64,000 nucleotides of DNA, taken from assembly GCA_014138725.1 (NCBI GenBank), contig JACJID010000002.1, positions 1,378,001-1,442,000 on the forward strand, written 5' to 3'. Numbering within the stretch: position 1 is the first letter of the stretch; every line of letters begins with the position of its first letter. Under the pieces are notes generated by a model. It ran no database searches and was not told where the DNA came from. It was given only the letters and a program-made list of their open reading frames with translations. Position numbers and translations under genes: made by a program. The DNA is from Kutzneria viridogrisea (lineage in GTDB: Bacteria; Actinomycetota; Actinomycetes; Mycobacteriales; Pseudonocardiaceae). Shown here in pieces: positions 48,226-56,191 of this stretch.

Positions 48226-50079
48226 TCAGGCCTTTCCAGCGGTCAGGCTCATCGCCAGCGCAGCCGTGGAGGTGAAGTCCAGCGCGGGCTCCGAGCTCTG
48301 CCAGGTGCGGACGTCGTCCATGTACCGCGAGCTGCTGGAGTCGTACTGCTTGAACGAGGACACCCCGCAGGACTTGCCGCCCTCGGGCAGGTCGTCGATC
48401 TTCTTGAACGAACCGGCTCCGTTGGGGCCGTTGACCACGGCGCCGACGACCACCTTGCCGCCGCCGTCCAGGCTGCCCGCCAGGTTGGCGACCTGGTGCT
48501 GCATGCAGTGCGGGAAGGTGCTGCCCACGCCGACGACCAGCGAGGTGCCCCAGGCGTTGGAGCCCAGGGTGAAGTCGCGCTGCTGGGTGGCGAAGGCGTC
48601 GTAGTCGTGCGAACCGGTCAGCGAACGGTAGAGCAGGGCCGTTGCCACGTAACCGAAGCTGTGGCTGGCGACGTCGAAGTCGGTGACCGAGGCCCCGGTG
48701 CGGAACGGGCTGCGCGCGGACTCGGCGACCCCGTCCTGGAGCTGGCGCTTGAGGTCGGCGAGCAGCTGCGCCTCGGTGACGTCGATCTTCACCTGAGCGG
48801 AACCGCGGATGAGCCTGACCAGGTCCGCGTGGGCCAGCGCGCTGGTGTCGTACACGTTGAGCGTGCCCTTGTCGCCGCCGCCGAGGTAGGACTTGGCCCA
48901 CTTGCCCGCGTCCTGGGTCCACCCGGCGGCCCGGCTGTCACCGAGCGCGCGACCGGCCAGCGCCAACTCCGCGGCGCCCAGCTCCAGGTCGTCCAGGTGG
49001 GAGGACTCGGGGTAGTAGCTGTGCGGGTACGCGGAGACGAGCGAGCCGCCCGAGGTGTTGGCCTTGCCGTACACCGCGGCGGCCGTGGCCAGGTACCTCG
49101 TGGCGGTGGCACGGTCGCTGGCGGCCAGGTTCTGCGCCGCGACGGCGAAGGCCGCGGCCACCCGGCCCGCCAGGTTGGGGCTGATCGACTGGCCGGGGTT
49201 GTTGGCGCGGAACACCGGGCGGTACTTCACGTAGTACTGGCTGTCCCCCGGCTTGACGTTGAGCGCGTCGTCGGCCTCGGGCAGCCGCCACACGTCGTGG
49301 TCCCCGACGAAATCGCCCTTGCTGCCGCCGTTGCCGACGCCGACCTGGGCGTAGAGCACGCCCTTGTCCCCGTCCCACATCTTCTCGAGCCAGTCCAGGC
49401 CGTAGCGGGACTCGGCGGCCAGCGCGGCGCTGGGGTTGCTGCGCTGGGACAGCAGCAGGTTGGTCACCGCGTAGGAGGTGGTCTCGGTGAACTTGAGGTA
49501 GTCGCCAGCGTCGAACCAGCCGCCGGAGACGTCGACCGGGCCGCCGGACTTCTTGAGCTTGCTGGTGATCGCGTCGTCGGAGTTGAAGGTCGGCGTGTCG
49601 TAGACGTCGGCCTTCTTGTCGGCGAGGTGGCTGGGCTTGCGGCCGAGCGCGCCGGGGATCACCTCCGATCCGTCGCGCTGCGCCTGGAAGAACCGCACCA
49701 CGGCGTCGGCGACCGGCCCGAACAGGGCGGTGGCGCTGTCCACGCGGAACGCGGGCGAACTCGTGCCGCCGACCTTGACCTGGTACGTGCCCGCGGTGCG
49801 CAGCGCGCTGAGGTCGATCGGGTAGACGGCCGAGTAGGCGGTGCTCCACTTGCCGGTGCTGGCGCCGAGCTTGCCGGTCAGCGCCGTCTTCCCGGACTGG
49901 TCGACCACGGTGAACGCGGCACCGGCCGAGGAGCTGGTGCCCATCAGGTAGGCGGTCTTGGCTTCGTCGGTGGCGTACCCGACCTGGTCCACGCGGATCT
50001 GCGTGGCCGTGGCGGCCGTGGCGGGCACGCCGATCGCCGTCGTCGCCAGCACGGCGACGAGCACGGGTGTGAGGCGCAT
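48226..50079 (-). CDS. Secreted GH9-family glycoside hydrolase
   Basis: A 617-residue exported enzyme. The signal peptide ends near ATAA^T (residue ~24), a CelD-type Ig-like N-terminal domain runs to ~115, and the GH9 (alpha/alpha)6 barrel covers ~120-610. The nucleophile/base pair region is GGWFDAGDYLKF; a C-terminal acid is likely the Glu in WQSSEPALDFTSTAAL. GH9 members are mostly endoglucanases, but some with this domain order are exo-beta-glucosaminidases, relevant given the nearby chitinase. No carbohydrate-binding module is present. GGAGG lies just before the ATG. An inverted repeat upstream suggests a ROK/LacI-type repressor. Confidence 0.9.
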   Translation of the reverse strand: MRLTPVLVAVLATTAIGVPATAATATQIRVDQVGYATDEAKTAYLMGTSSSAGAAFTVVDQSGKTALTGKLGASTGKWSTAYSAVYPIDLSALRTAGTYQVKVGGTSSPAFRVDSATALFGPVADAVVRFFQAQRDGSEVIPGALGRKPSHLADKKADVYDTPTFNSDDAITSKLKKSGGPVDVSGGWFDAGDYLKFTETTSYAVTNLLLSQRSNPSAALAAESRYGLDWLEKMWDGDKGVLYAQVGVGNGGSKGDFVGDHDVWRLPEADDALNVKPGDSQYYVKYRPVFRANNPGQSISPNLAGRVAAAFAVAAQNLAASDRATATRYLATAAAVYGKANTSGGSLVSAYPHSYYPESSHLDDLELGAAELALAGRALGDSRAAGWTQDAGKWAKSYLGGGDKGTLNVYDTSALAHADLVRLIRGSAQVKIDVTEAQLLADLKRQLQDGVAESARSPFRTGASVTDFDVASHSFGYVATALLYRSLTGSHDYDAFATQQRDFTLGSNAWGTSLVVGVGSTFPHCMQHQVANLAGSLDGGGKVVVGAVVNGPNGAGSFKKIDDLPEGGKSCGVSSFKQYDSSSSRYMDDVRTWQSSEPALDFTSTAALAMSLTAGKA

Positions 50080-50123
50080 GGGTTCCTCCGGTGCAGGGGC
50101 CGGCGGCGGTTGGAGCCCAATTA

Positions 50124-50143
50124 GTTAAGTTTGTTTCCTTAAC
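50124..50143 (-). promoter_or_regulatory. Inverted repeat upstream of GH9 gene
   Basis: GTTAAG-TTTGTTTC-CTTAAC, with exact 6-bp arms, lies 45 bp upstream of the GH9 start in an unusually AT-rich stretch. The form is like sites of ROK-family sugar repressors. Confidence 0.55.
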
Positions 50144-50163
50144 CTAGCAGCCTGTGACTCGGC

Positions 50164-51201
50164 TCACCAGCCCTCCGGCGGCTCCACGAACGCCTTGCCC
50201 AGGTCGCGCACCAGGGCCAGGGACCGGCGCACCCACGCGTGGCTCGCCCCGGCCAGCCCGCAGGACGGGGTGGGCACGGCGCGCGCGGCCAGCAGGGCGC
50301 GGTCGAACCCGAGCCGGTCCACCAGGTCCAGCGCGGGCTGGGCCGCGGCCCGCAGCTCCAGCGGGGTCTCCGGGGCGATACCGGGGACCAGGCCCAGCAG
50401 CAGGGTGGCGCCGGAGTCCCAGGTCTCGCCGATCTCGTCCCACACCGAGGTGGGCGCCCCGCGCAGCGCGGTCAGGTCGAAGGCGATGCCCTCCGCACCG
50501 GCCCCGCGGATCAGCGAGAACGGCGGGCGGTTCGCGCAGCAGTGCACCAGCACCGGCTGGCCGGTGGCGGTCCGCGCGGCCTCGATCACCGAGCCGAGCA
50601 GGTCGCGGGCCTCCGGCTCGGGCACGGCGGGCACCATGCCCAGCTTGGACGGGGTGGGCAGCAACCCGTTGAGCACCGAGGGCAGCGCGGGCTCGTCCAG
50701 TTGCACGACCACGCGGGCGCCGGTGCGCTTGGCGACCTCGGCGGCGTGCCCGGCAAGGCCCTCCGACAGCGAGGCCGCGAACTCGCGCAGGGCTCCACGG
50801 TCGGTCAGCACGCGGTGGCCCCTGGCGAGCTCGACCTGGGAGGCCAGGGTCCACGGCCCCGCGGCCTGCACCTTGACCACCTCGGGCCGCACCCCGGCGC
50901 GCTCCACAGCCTCCTCGAAGGCGTCCAGGTCGAACTTGAGCAGGTCCACCGCCCGCCGGTGGTCACGGCCGGGCCGCGTGCTCACCCGGTAGCCCGAGGG
51001 CACCACCTCCACGGCCAGTTCCACCAGCAGGCCCGCGGTGCGCCCGATCAGGTCGGCGCCGACCCCGCGCGCGGGCAGTTCGGGCAGGTGCGGCAGCTCG
51101 GGGAGCTCGCCGACGACCACGCGGGCCGCCTCGCCGGGGTCGGTGCCGGGTAGCGAGCCGATGCCGGTCGCGGCGGTGGCCGTCCAGGGTGTGTTCTGCA
51201 C
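50164..51201 (-). CDS. Cobalamin-independent methionine synthase-like protein
   Basis: A 345-residue protein with only the C-terminal MetE-type barrel. Zn ligands are visible as HCC in VLVHCCANRPPF and the Cys in TPSCGLAGASHAW; VVVQLDEPALPSVL is the conserved acidic strand. Full MetE is about 760 residues, so this is the short MetE-C type common in actinobacteria (Rv3015c-like), which normally neighbours ligA. The methyl donor and acceptor are unknown. The GTG at 51201 is chosen as the family start (ATGIGSLPGTDP follows soon); CACACT is 7 nt upstream. Confidence 0.85.
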   Translation of the reverse strand: MQNTPWTATAATGIGSLPGTDPGEAARVVVGELPELPHLPELPARGVGADLIGRTAGLLVELAVEVVPSGYRVSTRPGRDHRRAVDLLKFDLDAFEEAVERAGVRPEVVKVQAAGPWTLASQVELARGHRVLTDRGALREFAASLSEGLAGHAAEVAKRTGARVVVQLDEPALPSVLNGLLPTPSKLGMVPAVPEPEARDLLGSVIEAARTATGQPVLVHCCANRPPFSLIRGAGAEGIAFDLTALRGAPTSVWDEIGETWDSGATLLLGLVPGIAPETPLELRAAAQPALDLVDRLGFDRALLAARAVPTPSCGLAGASHAWVRRSLALVRDLGKAFVEPPEGW

Positions 51202-51239
51202 GTCGGACAGTGTGTCCTGCCGGTGTGCACAGCGCCCAA

Positions 51240-51283
51240 AAAGGTCTAGACCCATTGACTGTGTGGTCTAGGCCACTTACCGT
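51240..51283 (+). promoter_or_regulatory. Promoter with two DasR-type (dre) operators
   Basis: GGTCTAGACC (51243-51252) and TGTGGTCTAGGCCACT (51262-51277) match the published dre consensus A(C/G)TGGTCTAGACCA(C/G)T; the second agrees at 14 of 16. A promoter TTGACT (51255-51260), 17-bp spacer, TACCGT (51278-51283) contains the second site wholly within its spacer. The downstream genes encode a 3D-domain protein and a chitinase, a classical DasR target. Confidence 0.8.
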
Positions 51284-51440
51284 TTGGGGGCACGCGTGAA
51301 CCCAACGGGAACTTCCCCGCGTAGAGCGGAGCGTCGCTCGATGCGGGCGGCAGCGTGGTGTGGGGGCGTGACGCGCCCTCGCCCCCACACCACAGACTGC
51401 CCCGCAACTCTGTGCCCCCTGCCGCAGAGAGGTCGACCCC

Positions 51441-52184
51441 ATGCGTTCTGCACCCGTGCTGCTCGCCTGCGCGCTGGCCGTCACCGGACTGACCGTGACC
51501 GCCCAGCCAGCGCACGCGGCAACCTTCCCCGCCTGCCAGCACTTCTACCCCGGCCCCATCCCGGACAGACCGGTCACCGGGGGCACGGCACCGGGCAGCC
51601 TCACGCCCCCGGTCTCGGTCGACACCCGGCTGCCCGCGCCCGGTGGGGTGTCCGGCGGGGTCAGCGGCTCCTCGGTGGTGTTCACCTTCGACCGGGTGCC
51701 CGGGGCGGTGGCCTATCGGGCCTTCCGCAACGGGCAGGCCCTGCAGTGGATCAGCGACTGGGGCCAGCCCACGCTGACCGTCACCGACGCCAATCCCTGT
51801 GCGGACGCCAACTACCAGCTGTACGCGATGAGCGAGGCCAGCGGCTCGGAGCCCTCGATCGGCCAGGTCTCCACCGCGTACCGGGTGGGCGGTTCCGGGC
51901 AGCTCGCGCCGTACGCGCTGGCCAAGGGCAGCACCCTGACCTACCGGGTCACCTCGTACAACGACAGCGGCCAGACCGCGCTGGGCTACCACGCCGGTCC
52001 GGGCTTCTGCGCGGTGGACGTGCGCAACATCCCCTGGGGCACCAGGTTCTTCGTGCCCGGCTACGGGCACTGCTACGCCGCCGACATCGGCAGCTGGATC
52101 AAGGACGACATCGTCGACGTGTGGCTGCCCGGCACACAGGCCGACAGCTGGGGCATACAGCGTCAGACACTCGTGGTCGAGTAA
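51441..52184 (+). CDS. Secreted protein with FnIII-like and 3D domains
   Basis: A 247-residue exported protein. Signal peptide cleaved after AQPAHA (residue ~29). Residues ~60-130 look like a fibronectin type III-like beta-sandwich (SVVFTFDRVPGAVAYRAFRNGQAL). Residues ~150-247 form a 3D (three-Asp) double-psi barrel, with PGYGHCYAADIGSWIKDDIVDVWLPG bearing the conserved Asp residues. 3D domains occur in lytic transglycosylases (MltA) and Rpf/YabE-type cell-wall enzymes. It is 12 bp upstream of the chitinase and shares its DasR-type promoter, so cell-wall or chitin turnover is the inferred role. Confidence 0.82.
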   Translation: MRSAPVLLACALAVTGLTVTAQPAHAATFPACQHFYPGPIPDRPVTGGTAPGSLTPPVSVDTRLPAPGGVSGGVSGSSVVFTFDRVPGAVAYRAFRNGQALQWISDWGQPTLTVTDANPCADANYQLYAMSEASGSEPSIGQVSTAYRVGGSGQLAPYALAKGSTLTYRVTSYNDSGQTALGYHAGPGFCAVDVRNIPWGTRFFVPGYGHCYAADIGSWIKDDIVDVWLPGTQADSWGIQRQTLVVE

Positions 52185-52196
52185 AGGAGCTTCACC

Positions 52197-53531
52197 ATGT
52201 CCGCCAAGCGTTTGCTGGTGGCCGGTCTCGCCGCAGTGCCGGTGGCCGCGCTGTTCACCCTGTCCGGGATGGCCGGTGCGGACACCTCGCCGACGGCCGC
52301 CTTCAGCACCGACTCCACCTGGGGCAGCGGCTACCAGGCCAGGTACACCGTCAGCGCGGGCTCCTCGGCGCTGAGCAGCTGGAAGGTGGAGTTCGACCTG
52401 CCCAGCGGCACCAGCCTGGGGTCCTACTGGGACGCGCAGGACTCCCCCAGCGGCAACCACCACGTGTTCACCAACCGCGAGTACAACGGCGGGGTCGCGG
52501 CCGGGGCGAGCGCCTCGTTCGGCTTCCTGGTCAACGGTTCCGGCCAGCCCGCCAACTGCAAGCTCAACGGCCAGCCCTGTGGCGGCGGCGCCCCGCCGAC
52601 CAGCACCACGACAACCCCGCCCAGCACGACCACGACAACGACAACAACGTCCCCGCCGACCGGGACGGGCGCGCGGTTCTCCCCGTACATCGACATCACC
52701 TACGCGAGCCCGACCCTGGCCGAGGTGGCCAGGGCCACCGGCCAGAAGAACTTCAACCTGGCCTTCGCGCTGGGCGACAGCACCGGCTGCAACCCGTCCT
52801 GGGGCGGCACGATCCCGCTCACCGACAGCCGGGTCCTCGGCGAGGTCAACGACCTGCGCGCGCTGGGCGGCAGCGTCACGGTGTCCACCGGCGGGGCGGC
52901 CGGGCCGTACCTGGAGAACGTGTGCGGCTCGGTGGACGCGCTCACCAACGCGTACCTGAAGTCCCTGGACGCCGTGGGCAGCAACAGCCTGGACGTGGAC
53001 ATCGAGGCCTCCATCCCGACGGCCACGGTCAACCAGGCGCTGCTCAACGTGCAGAAGGCCCGCGGCACCACGATCAGCTACACGCTGCGGGTGCAGGGCC
53101 AGGACTACGGGGTCGACCCGTTCTCCGTGTCGGTGTTGCAGGACGCGGCATCGCGCGGGCTGAACGTGCTGGTCAACCCGATGGTGATGGACTTCGGCTA
53201 CACCGGGGGCTGGGGTGACGCGATCATCAGCGCCGCCAACGCCACCCTGGGCCAGCTCAAGACGATCTGGCCCGGCAAGTCCGATGCCGACCTGAAGTCC
53301 ATGCTGGGGCTCACCCCGATGATCGGCGTGAACGACAGCGGCATGGTCACCACGCAGGCCGTGGCCCAGCAGGTGCTCAGCTACGCGCAGAGCAACCACA
53401 TCGGACGGCTCGCGTTCTGGTCGGTTGGCCGGGACAACGGCGGGTGCAGCGGTGGCGTCTCACCGACCTGCTCGGGCATCCAGCAGGGCCTGTACGAGTT
53501 CACCAACCTGTTCAAGTCCTTCACTGGTTGA
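52197..53531 (+). CDS. Secreted GH18 chitinase with CBM2
   Basis: A 444-residue chitinase. Signal peptide to about residue 29, CBM2-type carbohydrate-binding domain ~30-125 (WGSGYQARYTVSAGSSALSSWKVEFDLPSGTSLGSYW), a Thr/Pro linker ~128-158, and a GH18 TIM barrel ~160-440. The catalytic motif is LDVDIEAS (D-x-D-x-E, acid Glu near residue 266). The architecture is like Streptomyces ChiA/ChiC-type enzymes with a cellulose/chitin-binding module. An AAAGGAGCT ribosome-binding site precedes the ATG. Induction by chitin breakdown products via DasR is inferred from the operators. Confidence 0.93.
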   Translation: MSAKRLLVAGLAAVPVAALFTLSGMAGADTSPTAAFSTDSTWGSGYQARYTVSAGSSALSSWKVEFDLPSGTSLGSYWDAQDSPSGNHHVFTNREYNGGVAAGASASFGFLVNGSGQPANCKLNGQPCGGGAPPTSTTTTPPSTTTTTTTTSPPTGTGARFSPYIDITYASPTLAEVARATGQKNFNLAFALGDSTGCNPSWGGTIPLTDSRVLGEVNDLRALGGSVTVSTGGAAGPYLENVCGSVDALTNAYLKSLDAVGSNSLDVDIEASIPTATVNQALLNVQKARGTTISYTLRVQGQDYGVDPFSVSVLQDAASRGLNVLVNPMVMDFGYTGGWGDAIISAANATLGQLKTIWPGKSDADLKSMLGLTPMIGVNDSGMVTTQAVAQQVLSYAQSNHIGRLAFWSVGRDNGGCSGGVSPTCSGIQQGLYEFTNLFKSFTG

Positions 53532-53901
53532 GCAGGCGGCCGAGCGCGGCGCTGGCAGCGGCGTCGCGCTCGGCGAGCCCGGTCAACTCGGCCGCGAGCA
53601 GCTCCAGCCACTGCTCCACGGTCACGGCCCTGCGGCTGATCACCACCCCGCGGACCACCTGGTGCGCCTCGGCCTCCACCCCGCCGCGCTTGCCCGCGCG
53701 CAGCTCCAGCAGCCGGTCCTGGCCGTGCACGCGCACCGCCAGCGGCTCACCGCCCCGGCCGAACAGGCCGCGCCTGCGTTCCACCTCGACCATTCCCGGC
53801 GGCAGGGCGTCACCGAGCACGTGGGAGAGCACCCGCGCGTAGGACTCGACATCGGCCCGGTCGGCCCGCAGCGCGGCCACCACCAGGTGGGTGTCCCACA
53901 T
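53521..53901 (-). CDS. Conserved hypothetical protein downstream of YbjQ pair
   Basis: A 126-residue basic-to-acidic soluble protein: MWDTHLVVAALRADRADVESYARVLSHVLGDALPPGMVEVERRRGLFGRGGEPLAVRVHGQDRLLELRAG. No named family is recognised. GAGGGGG lies 6 nt before the ATG. It starts 11 bp after the stop of the two-domain YbjQ gene and is probably the last gene of that operon; its 3' end overlaps the chitinase stop by 11 bp in the convergent sense. Confidence 0.7.
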   Translation of the reverse strand: MWDTHLVVAALRADRADVESYARVLSHVLGDALPPGMVEVERRRGLFGRGGEPLAVRVHGQDRLLELRAGKRGGVEAEAHQVVRGVVISRRAVTVEQWLELLAAELTGLAERDAAASAALGRLLNQ

Positions 53902-53912
53902 GTGCGTCCCCC

Positions 53913-54719
53913 TCAGTCCGTCAGCGGCAGCACGAGCTGCGGCTTGGCGATGGTGTGGTCCTCGCGCAGCGGCCGGATCGCCGTGCCGATCGCGAAGAAC
54001 TCCGTGGTGTGCCCGCCCCAGTTGTGCGGCAGGGACAGCAGTTGCACGCCCACGATGCCCTCGGCGGCCAGCTGCTCGGCCTCGGCCTGCATGCGGCTCA
54101 TGGCCAGCTCCCGCGCGTCGTAGAGGGCCTCGGTGAACTGCGGGATCTCCACGTTCTGCCCGATGTTGCCGATCGCCTGCCAGAACCGCTGGTGCGCCAC
54201 GTGGTACACGCAGGTGCCCATCACCATGCCCAGCGGGGCGTAACCGGACTGGATCAGCGTCCAGAAGTCCTGCCCGCTCAGGTCCGAGGTGAACGGTTTG
54301 CCCGTGTTGTTGCGCCACTGGCCGGGTTCGTCCGCCTTGACCGCCGTGCCCACCGCGATGAACTCGGCCAGGTCGTTGCCGAACTGCTTGAAGTCGATCT
54401 CCAGGCGGACGCCCACGATGCCGTCGGCGCCGAGCACCTCGGCCTCGGCCTCCATGCGGGTCATGGCCAGCTCCCTGGCGTGGTACATCGCCTGGGAGAG
54501 CACCTCCAGCTCCTGGTTGCGGTTCCACCGGCCCAGTTGGAAGCCCACGTGGTAGATGCTCGACCCGAGCACCAGGCCCAGCGGCCGGAACCCCGCCTCG
54601 CGCACGAGCAGGAACTCGTTGACGCTCAGGTCCGAGGTGAACAGGCTGCCCTGCTGGCCGGGGCGCATGTGCGACAACCGGTTCAGCGCGTCCTGCGGGA
54701 TGCCTTGTGGGGTGCTCAT
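53913..54719 (-). CDS. Tandem YbjQ-type (heavy-metal-binding domain) protein
   Basis: A 268-residue protein made of two YbjQ/UPF0145-like domains (about 25-130 and 140-262). Each has the family pattern ...LGxVxGxxxYHV...LxxAxYxARELAMxRMxAEAExLGADGIVGV, then ...EFxAIGTAV/I. YbjQ folds into ring-like pentamers; metal binding is only suggested by the domain name. Two direct copies in one chain imply gene duplication. Its start overlaps the preceding YbjQ-like gene (ATGA). Confidence 0.85.
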   Translation of the reverse strand: MSTPQGIPQDALNRLSHMRPGQQGSLFTSDLSVNEFLLVREAGFRPLGLVLGSSIYHVGFQLGRWNRNQELEVLSQAMYHARELAMTRMEAEAEVLGADGIVGVRLEIDFKQFGNDLAEFIAVGTAVKADEPGQWRNNTGKPFTSDLSGQDFWTLIQSGYAPLGMVMGTCVYHVAHQRFWQAIGNIGQNVEIPQFTEALYDARELAMSRMQAEAEQLAAEGIVGVQLLSLPHNWGGHTTEFFAIGTAIRPLREDHTIAKPQLVLPLTD

Positions 54720-55507
54720 CGGCGGTTCCTGTTCTCTGTCAGCGGCATGACGGTCAGCGCACCGGTCGGTGCCCTGCGCGCCCCCGGGTCGTGGACGATG
54801 GTGGTGCCGAACGCGGTGGCCATCGCGAAGACCACCGCCTCCTGGTAGGCCCAGCTGTCCACGCTGAGGGCGCCGACGATCGCGCCCTCGGCGTGTCCGC
54901 TGTGGACGGCGGCGTCCAGTTCGGCCCGCGCCCTGGACCGCACGCGGGTGATCAGCCTGGTGAACACGGGGATCTCGTTGTTGCCCGCGAACGGGGTCAT
55001 CCGCGAGCGGGTCGTGTAGTCCACCTGCACGGCGTCCACCGCCACGGCGACCGCCACGTCCACCGGGCGCCAGCCGCCGTGCAGCAGCTTGGCCACGTCG
55101 GTACCGGACAACTCGGTCGTGAACAGGTGCCCGGTCGGCGGCCACGGGGCGTGCACCGCCGTGCCCAGCACCACGAACTCGGTCGCGAACCCGCCCACCG
55201 GCTTGGTCTGGATCCGCACGCCGACCACCCCGTGCGCCCCGATGCCGCGCGCCTCCACCCGCATCCGGTCCAGGGCCACCCGGTAGCCGCGGCGGATGCC
55301 GCGCTCGTAGCCAGCGGCGTCGTAGTAGCGCACCTGCTGGCCCTGCACCACGCAGCCCATCACCTCGCCGACCGGCGTGAGGTCCACTCCGCGCAGGCCC
55401 GCGGCCGCCGGGGTGGACAGCAGCGAGGTGCGCAGCCCCGAGGCGGCCGCCCTGCGGATGCGCTCGGCGGCGACCGGTGGCAGGCCCTGCCCGTCCCATT
55501 CGGCCAC
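54716..55507 (-). CDS. Second, divergent YbjQ-type protein
   Basis: A 263-residue protein with one well-conserved and one degenerate YbjQ-like half: YYDAAGYERGIRRGYRVALDRMRVEARGIGAHGVVGVRIQTKPVGG...FATEFVVLGTAVHAP, then TELSGTDVAKLLHGGWRPVDVAVAVAV and ...AIVGALSVDSWAYQEAVVFAMATAFGTTIV. The GTG at 55507 follows GGAGAGGAGG. It leads a three-gene operon. A cell-surface or stress role is often proposed for the family; none can be shown here. Confidence 0.8.
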   Translation of the reverse strand: MAEWDGQGLPPVAAERIRRAAASGLRTSLLSTPAAAGLRGVDLTPVGEVMGCVVQGQQVRYYDAAGYERGIRRGYRVALDRMRVEARGIGAHGVVGVRIQTKPVGGFATEFVVLGTAVHAPWPPTGHLFTTELSGTDVAKLLHGGWRPVDVAVAVAVDAVQVDYTTRSRMTPFAGNNEIPVFTRLITRVRSRARAELDAAVHSGHAEGAIVGALSVDSWAYQEAVVFAMATAFGTTIVHDPGARRAPTGALTVMPLTENRNRR

Positions 55508-55694
55508 GGCGCCTCCTCTCCCCCGTCCATCGTGGCACTGCTCGCCGTGACGGCAACGTGATGCGCGGCGCGGGGTGTCGAGGCAATCGGGCAGACAGGA
55601 CGACCCCGGCGATCACCTGGTACGCCCCAGGTCCTGCTGGGACGGTCGCGGCGGTGCAGACTGCGCGGAGCAGTTCGCCACGAGGAGGAACCTC

Positions 55695-56045
55695 ATGCAC
55701 GTCGTCGCCCAGGTGCTGGTCGGGCTGGTCGCCCTGATCCACGTCTACATCCTCGTGCTGGAGATGTTCCTGTGGACGACCCCGCGCGGGCGTGCCGCGT
55801 TCGGCCTGGAGCCGGAGTTCGCCGAGCAGACCAAGGCGCTGGCCGCCAACCAGGGCCTCTACAACGGCTTCCTGGCCGCCGGGCTGATCTGGGGCCTGAT
55901 CGGTAGCTGGCCCGCCCAGGTGTTCTTCCTGGTCTGCGTGGTCGTCGCGGGAGTGTACGGCGCGGCCACCGCGAGCAGGCGCATCCTGTACGTGCAGGCG
56001 CTGCCGGCCGTGCTGGCGCTGATCGCCGTTCTGGTCTCCGGCTGA
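55695..56045 (+). CDS. DUF1304 membrane protein
   Basis: A 116-residue four-helix membrane protein: MHVVAQVLVGLVALIHVYILVLEMFLWTTPRGRAAFGL is the DUF1304 start, with further TMs at ~50-70, 75-92 and 97-115. The function is unknown. The ATG at 55695 follows GAGGA; longer upstream in-frame starts lack any conserved sequence. Confidence 0.9.
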   Translation: MHVVAQVLVGLVALIHVYILVLEMFLWTTPRGRAAFGLEPEFAEQTKALAANQGLYNGFLAAGLIWGLIGSWPAQVFFLVCVVVAGVYGAATASRRILYVQALPAVLALIAVLVSG

Positions 56046-56191
56046 GCGCGTCCCGGCTACCATCGGCGCCGGACCGACCCCAGCGAGTGAACTTCCGACG
56101 AACTCCCGCCGACGCCTAGCTCTTTCGGGGCTAGTCCTCGGTTCCCGACTCGGCTGATACTGCGTCCACGCGGCCGGGTGGAGGGAGGGTC

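Noticed and set aside
48226-53531. A single co-regulated polysaccharide-degradation locus with GH9 and GH18
   Set aside because: The genes are separated by the MetE-like core gene and carry different operators, so a single regulon cannot be claimed.
56046-56191. c-di-GMP riboswitch upstream of the diguanylate cyclase
   Set aside because: A small CTAGC/GCTAG hairpin is present but none of the conserved GEMM features could be found.
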